Origin: DASYPQ01 sp036006425
Lineage (GTDB): Bacteria > Planctomycetota > UBA1135 > GCA-002686595
Length of the DNA stretch: 64,000 bases
NCBI GenBank assembly: GCA_036006425.1
Contig: DASYPQ010000023.1
Location: forward strand, 186,001 to 250,000
Direction of reading: 5' to 3'
Of this stretch, positions 27,320 to 35,631 are shown in pieces (position 1 is the first letter of the stretch; each line of letters opens with the position of its first letter). Made by a program: the position numbers and the translations under genes. A model generated the notes under the pieces. It did not search any database. It was not told where the DNA came from and saw only the letters and a program-made list of their open reading frames with translations.

Positions 27320-27880
27320 ATGAAGAGACTAGGCAGACTTCTGCTGTGCGGCGCGACCGTCCTGTTCTCGGTCGCTTCGGTGCCCGCGGCCACGGGCTCG
27401 ACTGCCGACCTCGTCCCGATCCTCCCGCTGCCCATCGGGGCCGGACTCGGCAACGGCACGTGGCGGTTGCCCGCCGAAGGCACCGGCGTCGCGGAGGCCG
27501 GGCTCTACGACGAGTTCGGGACGCTGCGCTACGTGATGCGCGCGGACATGGTGCGGTCGGGCGAGAAGCCCCCGCACGGGATGCCGGAGCAGGGCGGGTT
27601 CCACGGCGTGCTCCTCGCGGTCCGCGAGCGCGGCGGCCTCGATCGAGTCGCGACGATCGCCGGCAAGTGGATCCGCGAGGAGGACGGATCCGGCACGTTC
27701 GGAGTCGACATCCTCGTGCCGGGCGAGGGCTTCGAGGATCCGATGAAGGTCGTCGGGACGATCGAAGGCGTGCTCCACGCGCCGCGCATGATCTCCTGGC
27801 TCGTCGGCTCGCCGCGGACCGCGACGCGGACCGCCTCGGCGCTCGCGCGACTCTCGCTCGCGTGGGTGATCACCGAGTGA
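27320..27880 (+). CDS. Small secreted protein of unknown function
   Basis: 186 residues. ATG 27320 follows GGAGG with about 7 bases spacing. The signal peptide is clear (LGRLLLCGATVLFSVASVPAA). The mature part has a beta-rich look (GNGTWRLPAEGTGVAEAGLY, LVPGEGFEDPMKVVGTIEG) with no motif I recognise. The gene is bracketed by the two copies of the 93-base palindromic element, one before its leader and one directly after its stop, so it may be transcribed separately from its neighbours. Confidence 0.7.
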   Translation: MKRLGRLLLCGATVLFSVASVPAATGSTADLVPILPLPIGAGLGNGTWRLPAEGTGVAEAGLYDEFGTLRYVMRADMVRSGEKPPHGMPEQGGFHGVLLAVRERGGLDRVATIAGKWIREEDGSGTFGVDILVPGEGFEDPMKVVGTIEGVLHAPRMISWLVGSPRTATRTASALARLSLAWVITE

Positions 27881-27881
27881 C

Positions 27882-27974
27882 ACGGAACCAGGTTCGCTTT
27901 CTCGCACTTCGAGCTGGGTCGGACGCTAGCCGGGCGTCGCCGCGCGAAGTGCGAGAGAACGAACCTGGTTCCGT
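27882..27974. repeat. 93-base palindromic element, copy 2
   Basis: Arms 27882-27913 and 27943-27974 match 29 of 32 positions in inverted orientation around a 29-base spacer that differs from the spacer of copy 1. It begins one base after the stop of the small secreted protein gene and ends 3 bases before the stop of the convergent M1 aminopeptidase gene. This is the expected place for a bidirectional terminator. Confidence 0.85.
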
Positions 27975-27977
27975 ATT

Positions 27978-29699
27978 TCACTGGAACCGGATCGAGCGCT
28001 CGCAGAGCACGTTCTCGAGCCCGTTCACCGCGAGACCCCGCGGCTTCGACCTCGTCGGGATCTCGATCCGGTTGTCGCCCGGCTCGAGCAGGATGCGCTG
28101 CGTCTTCGCTTCCTGCGCCTCGCGCCAGGCGACGTCGATCGGCACGTGGAAGCCTGTCTTCCCGCTGCCCTTCACGTTGATCTGGACGAGGAAGCTGCGC
28201 GCCTTCGCGGTGACCGTGCCGTCGATGACCGGATAGCCCTCGCCGTACACCCACTCGTCGAAGAACGTCTTCCAGCTCTTCCCCGTGTCCTGCTCGAGGA
28301 TCGCGCGGAAGTCCTCGGTGTCCGCGTTCCGGTAGCGGAACGCGACGTTGAAATCGCGCAGCGACTTCCACCACGCGTCGTCGTCGTCGACGTCGTGGCG
28401 GAGCGTCTGGAGCACCCACGCGCCCTTGAAGTAGATCTCGGGCGCGTAGGCCTGCCCCGAGTCGACGTTCGCTCCGCGGAACAGGCGCGACGCCGGCCGG
28501 ATCGAACCCTGGATCGCGGCGAGGTGCGCGGCCGCGGCCGCCTCGCCTTCCTTCTCCTCGAGGTACACGACCTCCGCGTACGTGGCGAAGCCCTCGTGGA
28601 TCCAGAAGTGCCCCCAGCTCTTCGCAGAGACGCCGTTGCCCCACCATTCGTGCGCGCTCTCGTGCACGAGGATGTAGTCGAAGCGCTCGTTCTCGTGCGC
28701 GTGGACGTCGGGCTCGTCGTGCGCCTTGCACCAGGCCGGAAACGTCGATCCGTACGCGACGCACGTCGAGTGCTCCATGCCCCAGAAGTTCGACTCGACG
28801 AGCGCGAACTTCGACTTCGGGAACGGGAACGGGCCGAAGGCCTTCGAGTAGATCGCGAGCATCTCCGGCACGTCCGCGAACTGGAGCTTGCCCTTCTCGA
28901 CGTCCTCGGGGATCACGTAGGAGGCGAACGGGACCTTCTGCGGCGGCGTGCCTTCGGCGCCCGGGATCTCGAGCTCCTGCACGGTCTCGACGTACGGCGC
29001 GACGGAGATCGCGATCGCGTAGGTCTCGCACGGGTACTCGTGCACCCAGCGGAACGTCTCGAGGCCCGCGCCCGATTTCGCGCGCCCTTCGAGGCGCCCG
29101 TTCGACACGCCGAAGAGGCCGTCGGGCACGGTCAGGTTGACGAACGTGCGTTCGGGCTTGTCCTCGGGGTGCCAGTACGAGTCCTTGCACGGCCACCACG
29201 TCGAGGAGCCGGCACCCTGGCACGACGTGCAGATCCACGGCGCGCCCGACGGCGTCTTCTTCCAGTGGAAGCCTTCGAACGCGTCGGATTCCTTCGGTCT
29301 GCCCGTGTACGCGATCGCGACGCGCACCGTGTCGCCCTTCTTCGATCCTTTGGCGAGGAAGATCGAGAGCGTGGAGCCCTTGTGCTCGAAGACGAGCGGC
29401 GCGCCGGCGAGCGGAGCGGTCGCGTCGAGCGGCGCCGCGAGGTCGACGACGGACTTCACCTCGAGAGGCTGCTGCAGGTCGAGCACGAGCTTCGCGATCA
29501 CGACGTCGGTGACGAGCGCCTCGACCGCCACCGTGCCGGTCAGCGTCCGCGTGTGCGGATCGACCGTGAGATCGAGGCGGTACGCCTGGACGTCGTAGGC
29601 GGCGCGCGGGTCGTCGCCGGCCGATGTCGCGGGCGCGAGCGCGGGGACGAGGCCCGCCAAGCCGACGAAGAGAGCCGCACGCGCGAGCATGCGGCTCAT
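27978..29699 (-). CDS. Secreted M1-family zinc aminopeptidase
   Basis: 573 residues with a signal peptide (ALFVGLAGLVPALAPATSAG). The zinc site is complete: HESAH at 346-350 and the downstream Glu 369 in WIHEGFATYAE. The substrate-binding GXMEN-type loop appears as WGMEH (about 306-310). The domain order is as in M1 peptidases: N-terminal beta saddle (AYRLDLTVDPHTRTLTGTVA) then the gluzincin catalytic domain. A C-terminal ARM domain is absent, so this is the shorter M1 form. Likely role: trimming peptides outside the cytoplasm. Confidence 0.92.
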   Translation of the reverse strand: MSRMLARAALFVGLAGLVPALAPATSAGDDPRAAYDVQAYRLDLTVDPHTRTLTGTVAVEALVTDVVIAKLVLDLQQPLEVKSVVDLAAPLDATAPLAGAPLVFEHKGSTLSIFLAKGSKKGDTVRVAIAYTGRPKESDAFEGFHWKKTPSGAPWICTSCQGAGSSTWWPCKDSYWHPEDKPERTFVNLTVPDGLFGVSNGRLEGRAKSGAGLETFRWVHEYPCETYAIAISVAPYVETVQELEIPGAEGTPPQKVPFASYVIPEDVEKGKLQFADVPEMLAIYSKAFGPFPFPKSKFALVESNFWGMEHSTCVAYGSTFPAWCKAHDEPDVHAHENERFDYILVHESAHEWWGNGVSAKSWGHFWIHEGFATYAEVVYLEEKEGEAAAAAHLAAIQGSIRPASRLFRGANVDSGQAYAPEIYFKGAWVLQTLRHDVDDDDAWWKSLRDFNVAFRYRNADTEDFRAILEQDTGKSWKTFFDEWVYGEGYPVIDGTVTAKARSFLVQINVKGSGKTGFHVPIDVAWREAQEAKTQRILLEPGDNRIEIPTRSKPRGLAVNGLENVLCERSIRFQ

Positions 29700-29742
29700 G
29701 ATGCGATCCGACAGCGGCGGGCGCGAGCCCGCGACAGACGCG

Positions 29743-30204
29743 TTACCGGGCGCCCTTCCGCGCGAGCCATCGCGCGGTGAGCTTCTCGAGCCGCGCCTCG
29801 TCGAGCGTCCGGCCGCGGCGCTTCGCGGCTTCCACGAGCTTCGCGCGCTGCTCGGGGGTCAAGGTCGAGATCACGCGCTGCGCGAGCGGCCGCAGCTCCG
29901 TGAACGTGCGCTCCCGCAACTCCTTCAGCTTGGCGCGCATCTCCTCCCGGGCCGCCTCGCGGTCGCCGGGGTGCGCGCGCAACGCGTCCGCACGGATCTT
30001 CGCGGCGTCGGCGCGAGCCCCGCGGGCGATCGGGCCGGCAGCTCGGGCCTCCTCCTTGGCGATCGCGCGCTGCTCGGGCGTCGCGTGCAGCGCGCGGAGG
30101 ACGCGGTGCGGCGCGTGCGTCCGCGGCGGGTGCTGCGGGGTGGCGCTTGCGCACAGGGTGAGGGCGACGAGAGGAATGCAGAGGTACGCGTGCTTCGAGC
30201 TCAT
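29743..30204 (-). CDS. LTXXQ/Spy-like periplasmic protein
   Basis: 153 residues. GGAG lies ahead of ATG 30204, followed by a signal peptide (AYLCIPLVALTLCASATPQ). The rest is strongly helical and rich in Arg, Ala and Glu, with two LTPEQRA-type motifs (HATPEQRAIAKEEA and TLTPEQRAKLVEA), characteristic of Spy/CpxP/LTXXQ proteins. Spy and CpxP act in envelope stress in Enterobacteria; the role here is unproven. Confidence 0.75.
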   Translation of the reverse strand: MSSKHAYLCIPLVALTLCASATPQHPPRTHAPHRVLRALHATPEQRAIAKEEARAAGPIARGARADAAKIRADALRAHPGDREAAREEMRAKLKELRERTFTELRPLAQRVISTLTPEQRAKLVEAAKRRGRTLDEARLEKLTARWLARKGAR

Positions 30205-30267
30205 GGTGGTCTCCGGGTCCCAGGGTACGGGAATCCCAACCCGACCGGGGAGGCGTGGTTCCGGTCC

Positions 30268-31761
30268 CTAGCGGCGAAAGCGCGGCGGCAGGAACGTCCC
30301 GAGCTCGTTCCGCTTCCACCAGGCCCCCGTCGCGGCGCGCTCCTCCCGCGACGTGAAGCGGTAGTCGTACAGCACGGCCCGGACGGCGCGCGGCGGGCGG
30401 TCCGCGAACGGGTTCGCGGCGAAGAGGCCGAGCACGTCGGGCGAGCCCTCGAGCAGCCGGTCGACGAGCGGCGCGAGCCAGCGGCTCCGTTGCGCGGGAG
30501 CGAGGGCCGCGAACCACATCTGCCAGTCGAGGCGCGGCATGTGGGGCGCGCACCAGGCCGGCGCGCGTTCGACGTCCCCCGGCTTCCAGCGGAACGGGTA
30601 CGGCTTCCACTCGACGCCGTCGTCGCTCCCCTGGATCTCGATCTCGCGGCGCTGCTTCGTCATGACGCGGAAGAGACCGTAGTCGGAGAGGCTGCGGCAC
30701 GGTGCGACGCACGCGTCGATGCTGACGAGCGCGCCGGGGATCTCGTCGACGAGGCCCACGTTCTCGAGGAGCTTCGCGCCGGTGAAGAGGACCGCGAAGC
30801 CCGCGAGAGCGAGGCCCGCGATCCGGAGCGCGAGCGGGGCGCGCCGCAGGTTGCGCGGTGCCGTTGCGCGCGCCGCGAGACGCCCGGGCACGAGGCGTGC
30901 GAGCAGCGCGTCGTCGAGCAGCGGCACGCACAGCACGATCGAGAGGAGGTTGAAGAACCCGTAGTTGCCGGTGAGGGCGATCACGAGCTGCAGGAAGACG
31001 AGCCCGGCGCACGCGATGCGGCGCATCCGCCGCGTGCCGAACGCGAGCCACGGAAAGCCGATCTCGATCGCGTACATGACCGCGCAGGAGGCGCGCTGGA
31101 GTCCGAGCGGCATCTGCGCCGCGTACCAGCCGAACACGGTCGGCAGCGGCTGGCTCCACCAGTGGAACGTCAGCGCCGAGAGATCGGAGAAGCCCCAGCT
31201 CGGGTCGCCGCTCGTCAGCTTGACGACGCCGGAGGCGAACATGAGCCGGAAGAGGAGCCAGCGCAGGAGCAGCAGCGACGCGGCGGACGGCGGCTGCTCG
31301 CGCGCGAGGTCCGGCGTCCACCGCCCGGGCGCGAACGGGATCGCGAAGAGCGCCGTCTCGAGGAGCAGCGCGTCCCACTGGAACCACAGGAAGTCCTGAC
31401 CCGCGACCGCGAGCGAGAGATAGAGCGCCCACAGGAGGACGAGGCACGCGCGCGGCGCGTAGCCGAGGAAGAGCGCGACGGAGATCAGGAGTCCCGCGAT
31501 GCACTGCGCGTGGAGGGACGCGTCGCTCGCGGCGAACCAGCACAGCGTCGGGAGCTCCGCGATCCCCGCGCGGCCCGTCGCGGCGCGGACGCGCGCGAGG
31601 AACTCGGCGATCGGCAGGATGCCGCGGCTGCCGACGAGGCCGTCGACCTGCACGAAGTACGAGAGGAACGCGACCGCGAAGACGAGCGCGAGCCCGCGCA
31701 GGAAGAGCCAGCGCGCGAGGAAGTACGTCGGCTTCGAGGGAACGGGGACGCCGCCGTCCAT
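30268..31761 (-). CDS. Lipase maturation factor (LMF1)-like membrane protein
   Basis: 497 residues. There are several membrane helices in the first 330 residues (LVFAVAFLSYFVQV, IAGLLISVALFLGYA, ALLLETALFAIPFAPG, IVLCVPLLDD). A soluble C-terminal part contains RWKPGDVERAPAWCAPHMPR, LDWQMWFAAL and the L.RNPFADRPP-like stretch FAANPFADRPPRAVRAVLYDYRF, which are hallmarks of the LMF1 family. In vertebrates LMF1 matures lipases in the ER; bacterial homologues have no firm role. It is divergent from the DinB gene. Confidence 0.88.
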   Translation of the reverse strand: MDGGVPVPSKPTYFLARWLFLRGLALVFAVAFLSYFVQVDGLVGSRGILPIAEFLARVRAATGRAGIAELPTLCWFAASDASLHAQCIAGLLISVALFLGYAPRACLVLLWALYLSLAVAGQDFLWFQWDALLLETALFAIPFAPGRWTPDLAREQPPSAASLLLLRWLLFRLMFASGVVKLTSGDPSWGFSDLSALTFHWWSQPLPTVFGWYAAQMPLGLQRASCAVMYAIEIGFPWLAFGTRRMRRIACAGLVFLQLVIALTGNYGFFNLLSIVLCVPLLDDALLARLVPGRLAARATAPRNLRRAPLALRIAGLALAGFAVLFTGAKLLENVGLVDEIPGALVSIDACVAPCRSLSDYGLFRVMTKQRREIEIQGSDDGVEWKPYPFRWKPGDVERAPAWCAPHMPRLDWQMWFAALAPAQRSRWLAPLVDRLLEGSPDVLGLFAANPFADRPPRAVRAVLYDYRFTSREERAATGAWWKRNELGTFLPPRFRR

Positions 31762-31821
31762 GGGGGCGGAGGATAGCTTCCGCCTGCGAGCGGACTAGAC
31801 TGCGCGCGAACGGAGGCGACG

Positions 31822-32304
31822 ATGCCGGCGACCGAGACCGAAGTGCTTCTCCACGCCCTCGACCACGCGTACGACCAGACGTCGTGGCACGGACCGAACC
31901 TCCGCGGCGCGATCCGCGGGCTCTCGCACGTCGACGCCGCGCGACGGCCGGCGAAAGGGCGGCACAACGTGTGGGAGCTCGTGCTGCACTGCGCGTACTG
32001 GAAGTACACGGTGCGCCGGCGGATGACCGGCGAGAAGCGCGGATCGTTCCCGCTCGAGGGCTCGAACTTCTTCGAGCGCGATGCGAAGGACGGCGCCGCG
32101 CGCTGGAAGGCGGACGTCGCGCTGCTCGACGAAGTGCACCGCTCGCTGCGCGCCGAGGTCGCGCGCTTCCCTGCGAAGGAGTGGGGGAGGCGCTTGAAGG
32201 GCAGCCGCTGGACGTACCGCGACACCGTCGCCGGCGTCGCGGCGCACGACCTCTACCACGCGGGGCAGATGCGGCTCGTGAAGGTCCTCACGGGACGAGC
32301 GTGA
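31822..32304 (+). CDS. DinB-family protein
   Basis: 160 residues forming a four-helix DinB/YfiT-like bundle. Likely metal-ligand histidines are seen in HNVWELVLHCAYWKY and near the end in AAHDLYHAGQMRLV. Members include thiol-dependent transferases and damage-induced proteins; the substrate is not predictable. The 3' end overlaps the convergent secreted protein gene by 17 bases. Confidence 0.82.
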   Translation: MPATETEVLLHALDHAYDQTSWHGPNLRGAIRGLSHVDAARRPAKGRHNVWELVLHCAYWKYTVRRRMTGEKRGSFPLEGSNFFERDAKDGAARWKADVALLDEVHRSLRAEVARFPAKEWGRRLKGSRWTYRDTVAGVAAHDLYHAGQMRLVKVLTGRA

Positions 32305-33718
32305 TCTGGAGTCCGTTCGTCGCGTTCGACCGCGCGCCGCACGGTCCGGTCGCTTCGCGGAACCAGGCCTGCAGGCGCACGAGACCGGGGCTCGAGATCC
32401 TCGACGTCCCGATCGGTTTCCAGTGCGCGTTGCCGTCCGCGTCCGCGGCGCAGACTCCGAAGTAGGGGAGCGCTCCGCCGATGCACAAGTGTCCGTTGCC
32501 GACGATCGATCCGCCGGTGCCGCTCGCGGCGAGGAGGAGCGCGGGTTGCCCCGGAGGCAGGCCCGTCGCGAGCACCTCGAGGTCCGCGGCCGCCACGCTG
32601 TTCGTCCCCGAGCCGATCGTCAGCGTCGCGCCTTCCCCGCTCGAGCCGCTGCAGCCGCCGAGCTCGCTCGTGTTGCCGCACGGGCAGTCGTGACCGAAGC
32701 AGAATGCCTCGGCGAAGCTCAGGTCGAGGAGCCGGTTGACGAGCGGCGGAGCGGCCGAGTTGACGCGCACCGAGCCGAAGAGCCCCGGCGGAGAGCCTTC
32801 GCAGTGCTGCTCGAAGTCGACGGCCAGCCGCTGGATGAGATTCAGATGACCGATGACGAGCTCGGAGACGATGAACGAACCCGTCAGCGTGTTGCAGCCG
32901 TTCCCGTTGCCGATGACGCTCAAGCCCGGCACTCCGGGCGGGTTGAACGGGAACCGGACCGCGCCGTTGTACGTGCCGGGGAGGAGCGGCGTGTTCAGTC
33001 CGTTGGAGAAATCGAGGTACCAGTACGTCGACGAGCCGATGCCGTCGACGTAGACGGAGGCGGTCCCGGAATCCGAGTTGAACGTCGTGAAGTAGTACGC
33101 GTCGCTGTCGAGGAGCTCCGTCTGACCTTGCCCGATGAAGTCGCCGGGCTCGCTCACGTAGTAGTAGGAAGCCGGGACGTCCGAGTAGTTGACGAGGCGC
33201 GTGATGAGACTCGGCGCCGCGGCCTGGTAGCGGATCGTTCCGAAGAGTCCGGGATCGACGCCCTCGCAGTGCTGCACGAAGTCTGCGGCGAATCGCAGGA
33301 CCTGGTCACCCGCACCGATCTCGAGCTGGGAGATCACGAAGTGTCCCCACAACGTGTTGCAACCCGAGCCGTTGCCCGCGACGGAGAGACCAGCCGTGCC
33401 GGGCGGATTGAACGGGTACCGCGACGCGTAGAGATAGGTCCCGCGATGGAGGGGCGTGCCCGTCCCCGAGTCGAAGTCGAGGAACCAGAACGCGCCTCCG
33501 CCGGCCTGCTGGATCGTGATGTGAACTCCAGTGGTGGGGGAATAGCTGATGTCGAAGTCCCACAGCGGCTGCGTCAGCAGCCCCGAATGTCCGCCGCCGA
33601 CGAAGTCGCCCGGCTGGCTGAAGTACTGGAAGTACGTGGACTGCGCGGAGGCGATGCCCGCCAGCGCGACGACGACGAGCAATCTCGACGCAAGGAGCTT
33701 CAGGGCCGAGGGAATCAT
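32288..33718 (-). CDS. Secreted protein with two internal domain repeats and Cys-rich C-terminal module
   Basis: 476 residues. ATG 33718 is chosen because AGGAGGAGG lies 6 bases upstream; the in-frame ATG at 33724 is too close to it. After a signal peptide (LLVVVALAGIASAQS) come two repeats of about 150 residues, each with (S)PGDF.G.G...LL, WFLDF or WYLDF, PG.Y......PFNPPG..GLSV.GNG.GCNTL.G.F and HCEG..PGLFG. The tail (FCFGHDCPCGNTSELGG ... LQAWFRE ... SNATNGLQITL) is a variant of the module seen in the S8 peptidase and propeller proteins. Function is unknown; it is probably exported. Confidence 0.8.
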   Translation of the reverse strand: MIPSALKLLASRLLVVVALAGIASAQSTYFQYFSQPGDFVGGGHSGLLTQPLWDFDISYSPTTGVHITIQQAGGGAFWFLDFDSGTGTPLHRGTYLYASRYPFNPPGTAGLSVAGNGSGCNTLWGHFVISQLEIGAGDQVLRFAADFVQHCEGVDPGLFGTIRYQAAAPSLITRLVNYSDVPASYYYVSEPGDFIGQGQTELLDSDAYYFTTFNSDSGTASVYVDGIGSSTYWYLDFSNGLNTPLLPGTYNGAVRFPFNPPGVPGLSVIGNGNGCNTLTGSFIVSELVIGHLNLIQRLAVDFEQHCEGSPPGLFGSVRVNSAAPPLVNRLLDLSFAEAFCFGHDCPCGNTSELGGCSGSSGEGATLTIGSGTNSVAAADLEVLATGLPPGQPALLLAASGTGGSIVGNGHLCIGGALPYFGVCAADADGNAHWKPIGTSRISSPGLVRLQAWFREATGPCGARSNATNGLQITLVP

Positions 33719-33786
33719 GAGCATCCTCCTCCTGGGTCGTCCGGGAACGAACCGCCAGTCTAGCGGGGGACGCGCGATTTGGGGTC

Positions 33787-34287
33787 TCAGGAGATCCAAT
33801 GCATGGTGTCGCTGACGACGACCCATGCGCGTTGCTCGCGTTCCACGCGATAGGTGTTCCCCGACGCGCTCAAGCCGTTCTGGAAGTACCCGCCGTCGAC
33901 CTCGACGGTGTCCGGGTCGATCCATCGGATGGTCGTCAGACGGAAGAGGATGCCGTGGTCGCTCTGTTCTCCGCGACGGTGGACACCGGGCATGCTGTCG
34001 AGATCCGCTGCGGACTCCGGCTCCACCGGCGGAGTGTGCCCCTTGAACCGGGCGAGCAGCGCCGGCGGCGGATCCTTGGGTGCGTCTCCCTCTTTCCCTT
34101 CGGAGAGCGAGAGGAAGATGCAGTCCGGGTTCGAGCCCGAGGCGTTGTGATCGAACTGGTAGCGGAAGACCGCTTCCAGAATGTCGAGCTCTTCGGCCCA
34201 GCGATGGAGAGCAGCGGAGCTCGGCGCGCGGGCACTCGAGCACGCGCCGACGAGCGTCAGCGCGAGAGCGAGTGCGACGCCTCTCAT
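33787..34287 (-). CDS. Lipoprotein of unknown function, tandem paralogue 1
   Basis: 166 residues from ATG 34287, with signal VALALALTLVGAC (lipobox VGAC). The mature part has ELDILEAVFRYQFDHN, a PPALLARFKGHTPPVEPESA segment and a C-terminal RWIDPDTVEVDGGYF ... AWVVV block. The gene just upstream (34404-34913) has the same three blocks in the same order, so this is a tandem duplication. The C-terminal block looks like a small beta domain. No known function is recognised. Confidence 0.72.
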   Translation of the reverse strand: MRGVALALALTLVGACSSARAPSSAALHRWAEELDILEAVFRYQFDHNASGSNPDCIFLSLSEGKEGDAPKDPPPALLARFKGHTPPVEPESAADLDSMPGVHRRGEQSDHGILFRLTTIRWIDPDTVEVDGGYFQNGLSASGNTYRVEREQRAWVVVSDTMHWIS

Positions 34288-34403
34288 CACGGGCTCGGCG
34301 CGCGACTTGCGCCGAGCGACACCGTGGCTGCCCAGCGGTCTCTTGTCGGGGAGGATGGACTCGCCTTGCTGCTGTGATCGGGATCCCACGGGGAAATCGA
34401 AGC

Positions 34404-34913
34404 TCATGAGATCCAGTGCAAGTCGTCCCTCACGACGACCCACACGCCATCTCGACGCTCAGCGCGGTACGTGTTCTCGCTCTCGCAGCCGGAGTGAGAT
34501 CCGCCGTCAACTTCAACCGTGCTGTCGTCGATCCATCGAATGTTCGTCAGGAAGAAAAGGATGCCCCGACCGCCTTTCTGCTTGTGACGAACGCTGGAAC
34601 GCATGCCCGACCCCGCATGGGTGTCGGCGCCGGACGCGGGTTCGACCGGTGGTACGTGATCCTTGAACCGGGCGAGCAGTGAGGCGGGCGGGTCTTTCGG
34701 CAGACCCAGGCCCGTATCGCTGGCGAGCGAGAGGAAGACGTAGTCGAACGCGCTGGGACTGCGACCTGAATGGTTGTGATCGAACTGGTAGCGGAAGACC
34801 GCTTCCAGGATGTCGAGCTCCGCGGCGGCGCGGTCGACGGGAGCAGCGGAGACTGGCGCTCTCGAGCACGAGCCCATGAGCGTCAAGGCGAGCGCGAGAG
34901 CGAGAGTTCTCAT
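34404..34913 (-). CDS. Lipoprotein of unknown function, tandem paralogue 2
   Basis: 169 residues from ATG 34913, lipobox LMGSC. It shares ELDILEAVFRYQFDHN, PPASLLARFKDHVPPVEP and IRWIDDSTVEVDGG with the downstream neighbour at 33787. Between the blocks the two proteins differ freely, so the duplication is not recent. Both are probably attached to the outer or inner membrane through the lipid anchor. Confidence 0.72.
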   Translation of the reverse strand: MRTLALALALTLMGSCSRAPVSAAPVDRAAAELDILEAVFRYQFDHNHSGRSPSAFDYVFLSLASDTGLGLPKDPPASLLARFKDHVPPVEPASGADTHAGSGMRSSVRHKQKGGRGILFFLTNIRWIDDSTVEVDGGSHSGCESENTYRAERRDGVWVVVRDDLHWIS

Positions 34914-34944
34914 CGCTGGCTCGGTGCGCGCCGCTCGCGGTGAA

Positions 34945-35244
34945 TCACGGCTCTTCCGCCACGGCATCCGTGCCGTAGTCGGGGATCGGTTTGCCGGTGA
35001 CGAGGGAGTAGAGCACGACCGGATCGAAGTCTGCTCCGTTCGGCCAACAGATCGTGCCCCCGTCCGGCTCGACGCGAACGCGCGCGAAATACGCCGCATC
35101 CTTCAAGGGTGCAAAGACGCCGTGGAACTCGAGCCGCGGTCCGAGGTCGATCTCACCCTCGACCCCGTCATCGAACCGAAGACGAAGCCGGTGGTCACCC
35201 ACGGGATTCACCTCGACGACGTCGTGCAGCATCGATTCAGACAA
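34945..35244 (-). CDS. DUF2442 domain protein
   Basis: 99 residues if TTG 35244 is used (AAGG upstream, 8-base overlap with the gene before). ATG 35232 would give 95 residues. The DUF2442 pattern is clear: VVEVNPVGDHRLRLRFDDGV, GEIDLGPRLEFHGVFAPLKD, and CWPNGADFDPVVLY near the end. It is directly downstream of a DUF4160 gene; the two families often occur as a pair and have been suspected of being a toxin-antitoxin-like module, but no activity is known to me. Confidence 0.85.
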   Translation of the reverse strand: MSESMLHDVVEVNPVGDHRLRLRFDDGVEGEIDLGPRLEFHGVFAPLKDAAYFARVRVEPDGGTICWPNGADFDPVVLYSLVTGKPIPDYGTDAVAEEP

Positions 35245-35497
35245 GCGGTGCGACCTTTCTGAGGGGGAGTTGCGCTCTCGCGAGGTTCCAGTCTAGCAGC
35301 AGCTCTTCCTGGTGAAGCGCGGCCCATTCGATGACCAGTCCGAGGGCTCTGGGCGGCAGCTCGCCTTCGAGGATCCGCAGAGGCCGCAGTGCGATCGTCG
35401 CTGTGGCGCCCCCGGAGTGAACGTGAAAGTGAGGAGGCGCATTGTCGTTGTAGCGCATCCTGATGATGATCCCGAAAAAGCGGCTGATCTCGGGCAT
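35237..35497 (-). CDS. DUF4160 domain protein
   Basis: 86 residues from ATG 35497. It opens with MPEISRFFGIIIRMRYNDN and APPHFHV, the DUF4160 signature. The rest is helical (PRALGLVIEWAALHQEELLL) with a basic tail. It is paired with the DUF2442 gene. Function is unknown. Confidence 0.85.
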   Translation of the reverse strand: MPEISRFFGIIIRMRYNDNAPPHFHVHSGGATATIALRPLRILEGELPPRALGLVIEWAALHQEELLLDWNLARAQLPLRKVAPLV

Positions 35498-35593
35498 GGT
35501 CGGCGTCCTGCGCCCCACCGACCAGACCATCCGAGCCGCGGTTACATGCAATCCAGAGTCTTTCACCGGCCACTCAGAGACAGGGCTTTCACG

Positions 35594-35631
35594 TCAAGGC
35601 TCCTCAGCTCCGGCATTTGTGCCGTGGTCGG
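35594..35631 (-). pseudogene. Remnant of a second DUF2442 C-terminus
   Basis: Read on the minus strand this stretch encodes ADHGTNAGAEEP and a TGA stop. The intact DUF2442 gene ends PDYGTDAVAEEP plus TGA; from the Asp to the stop 28 of 36 bases agree, with many of the differences at third positions. It lies upstream of the DUF4160 gene, next to the stop of the gene at 35632. It looks like what is left of a duplicated DUF4160/DUF2442 unit. The stretch is short, so chance cannot be fully excluded. Confidence 0.45.

Noticed and set aside
34404..35497. Integrative element or phage remnant around the duplicated lipoproteins and DUF4160/DUF2442 genes
   Set aside because: No integrase, transposase, tRNA or flanking direct repeat is visible.
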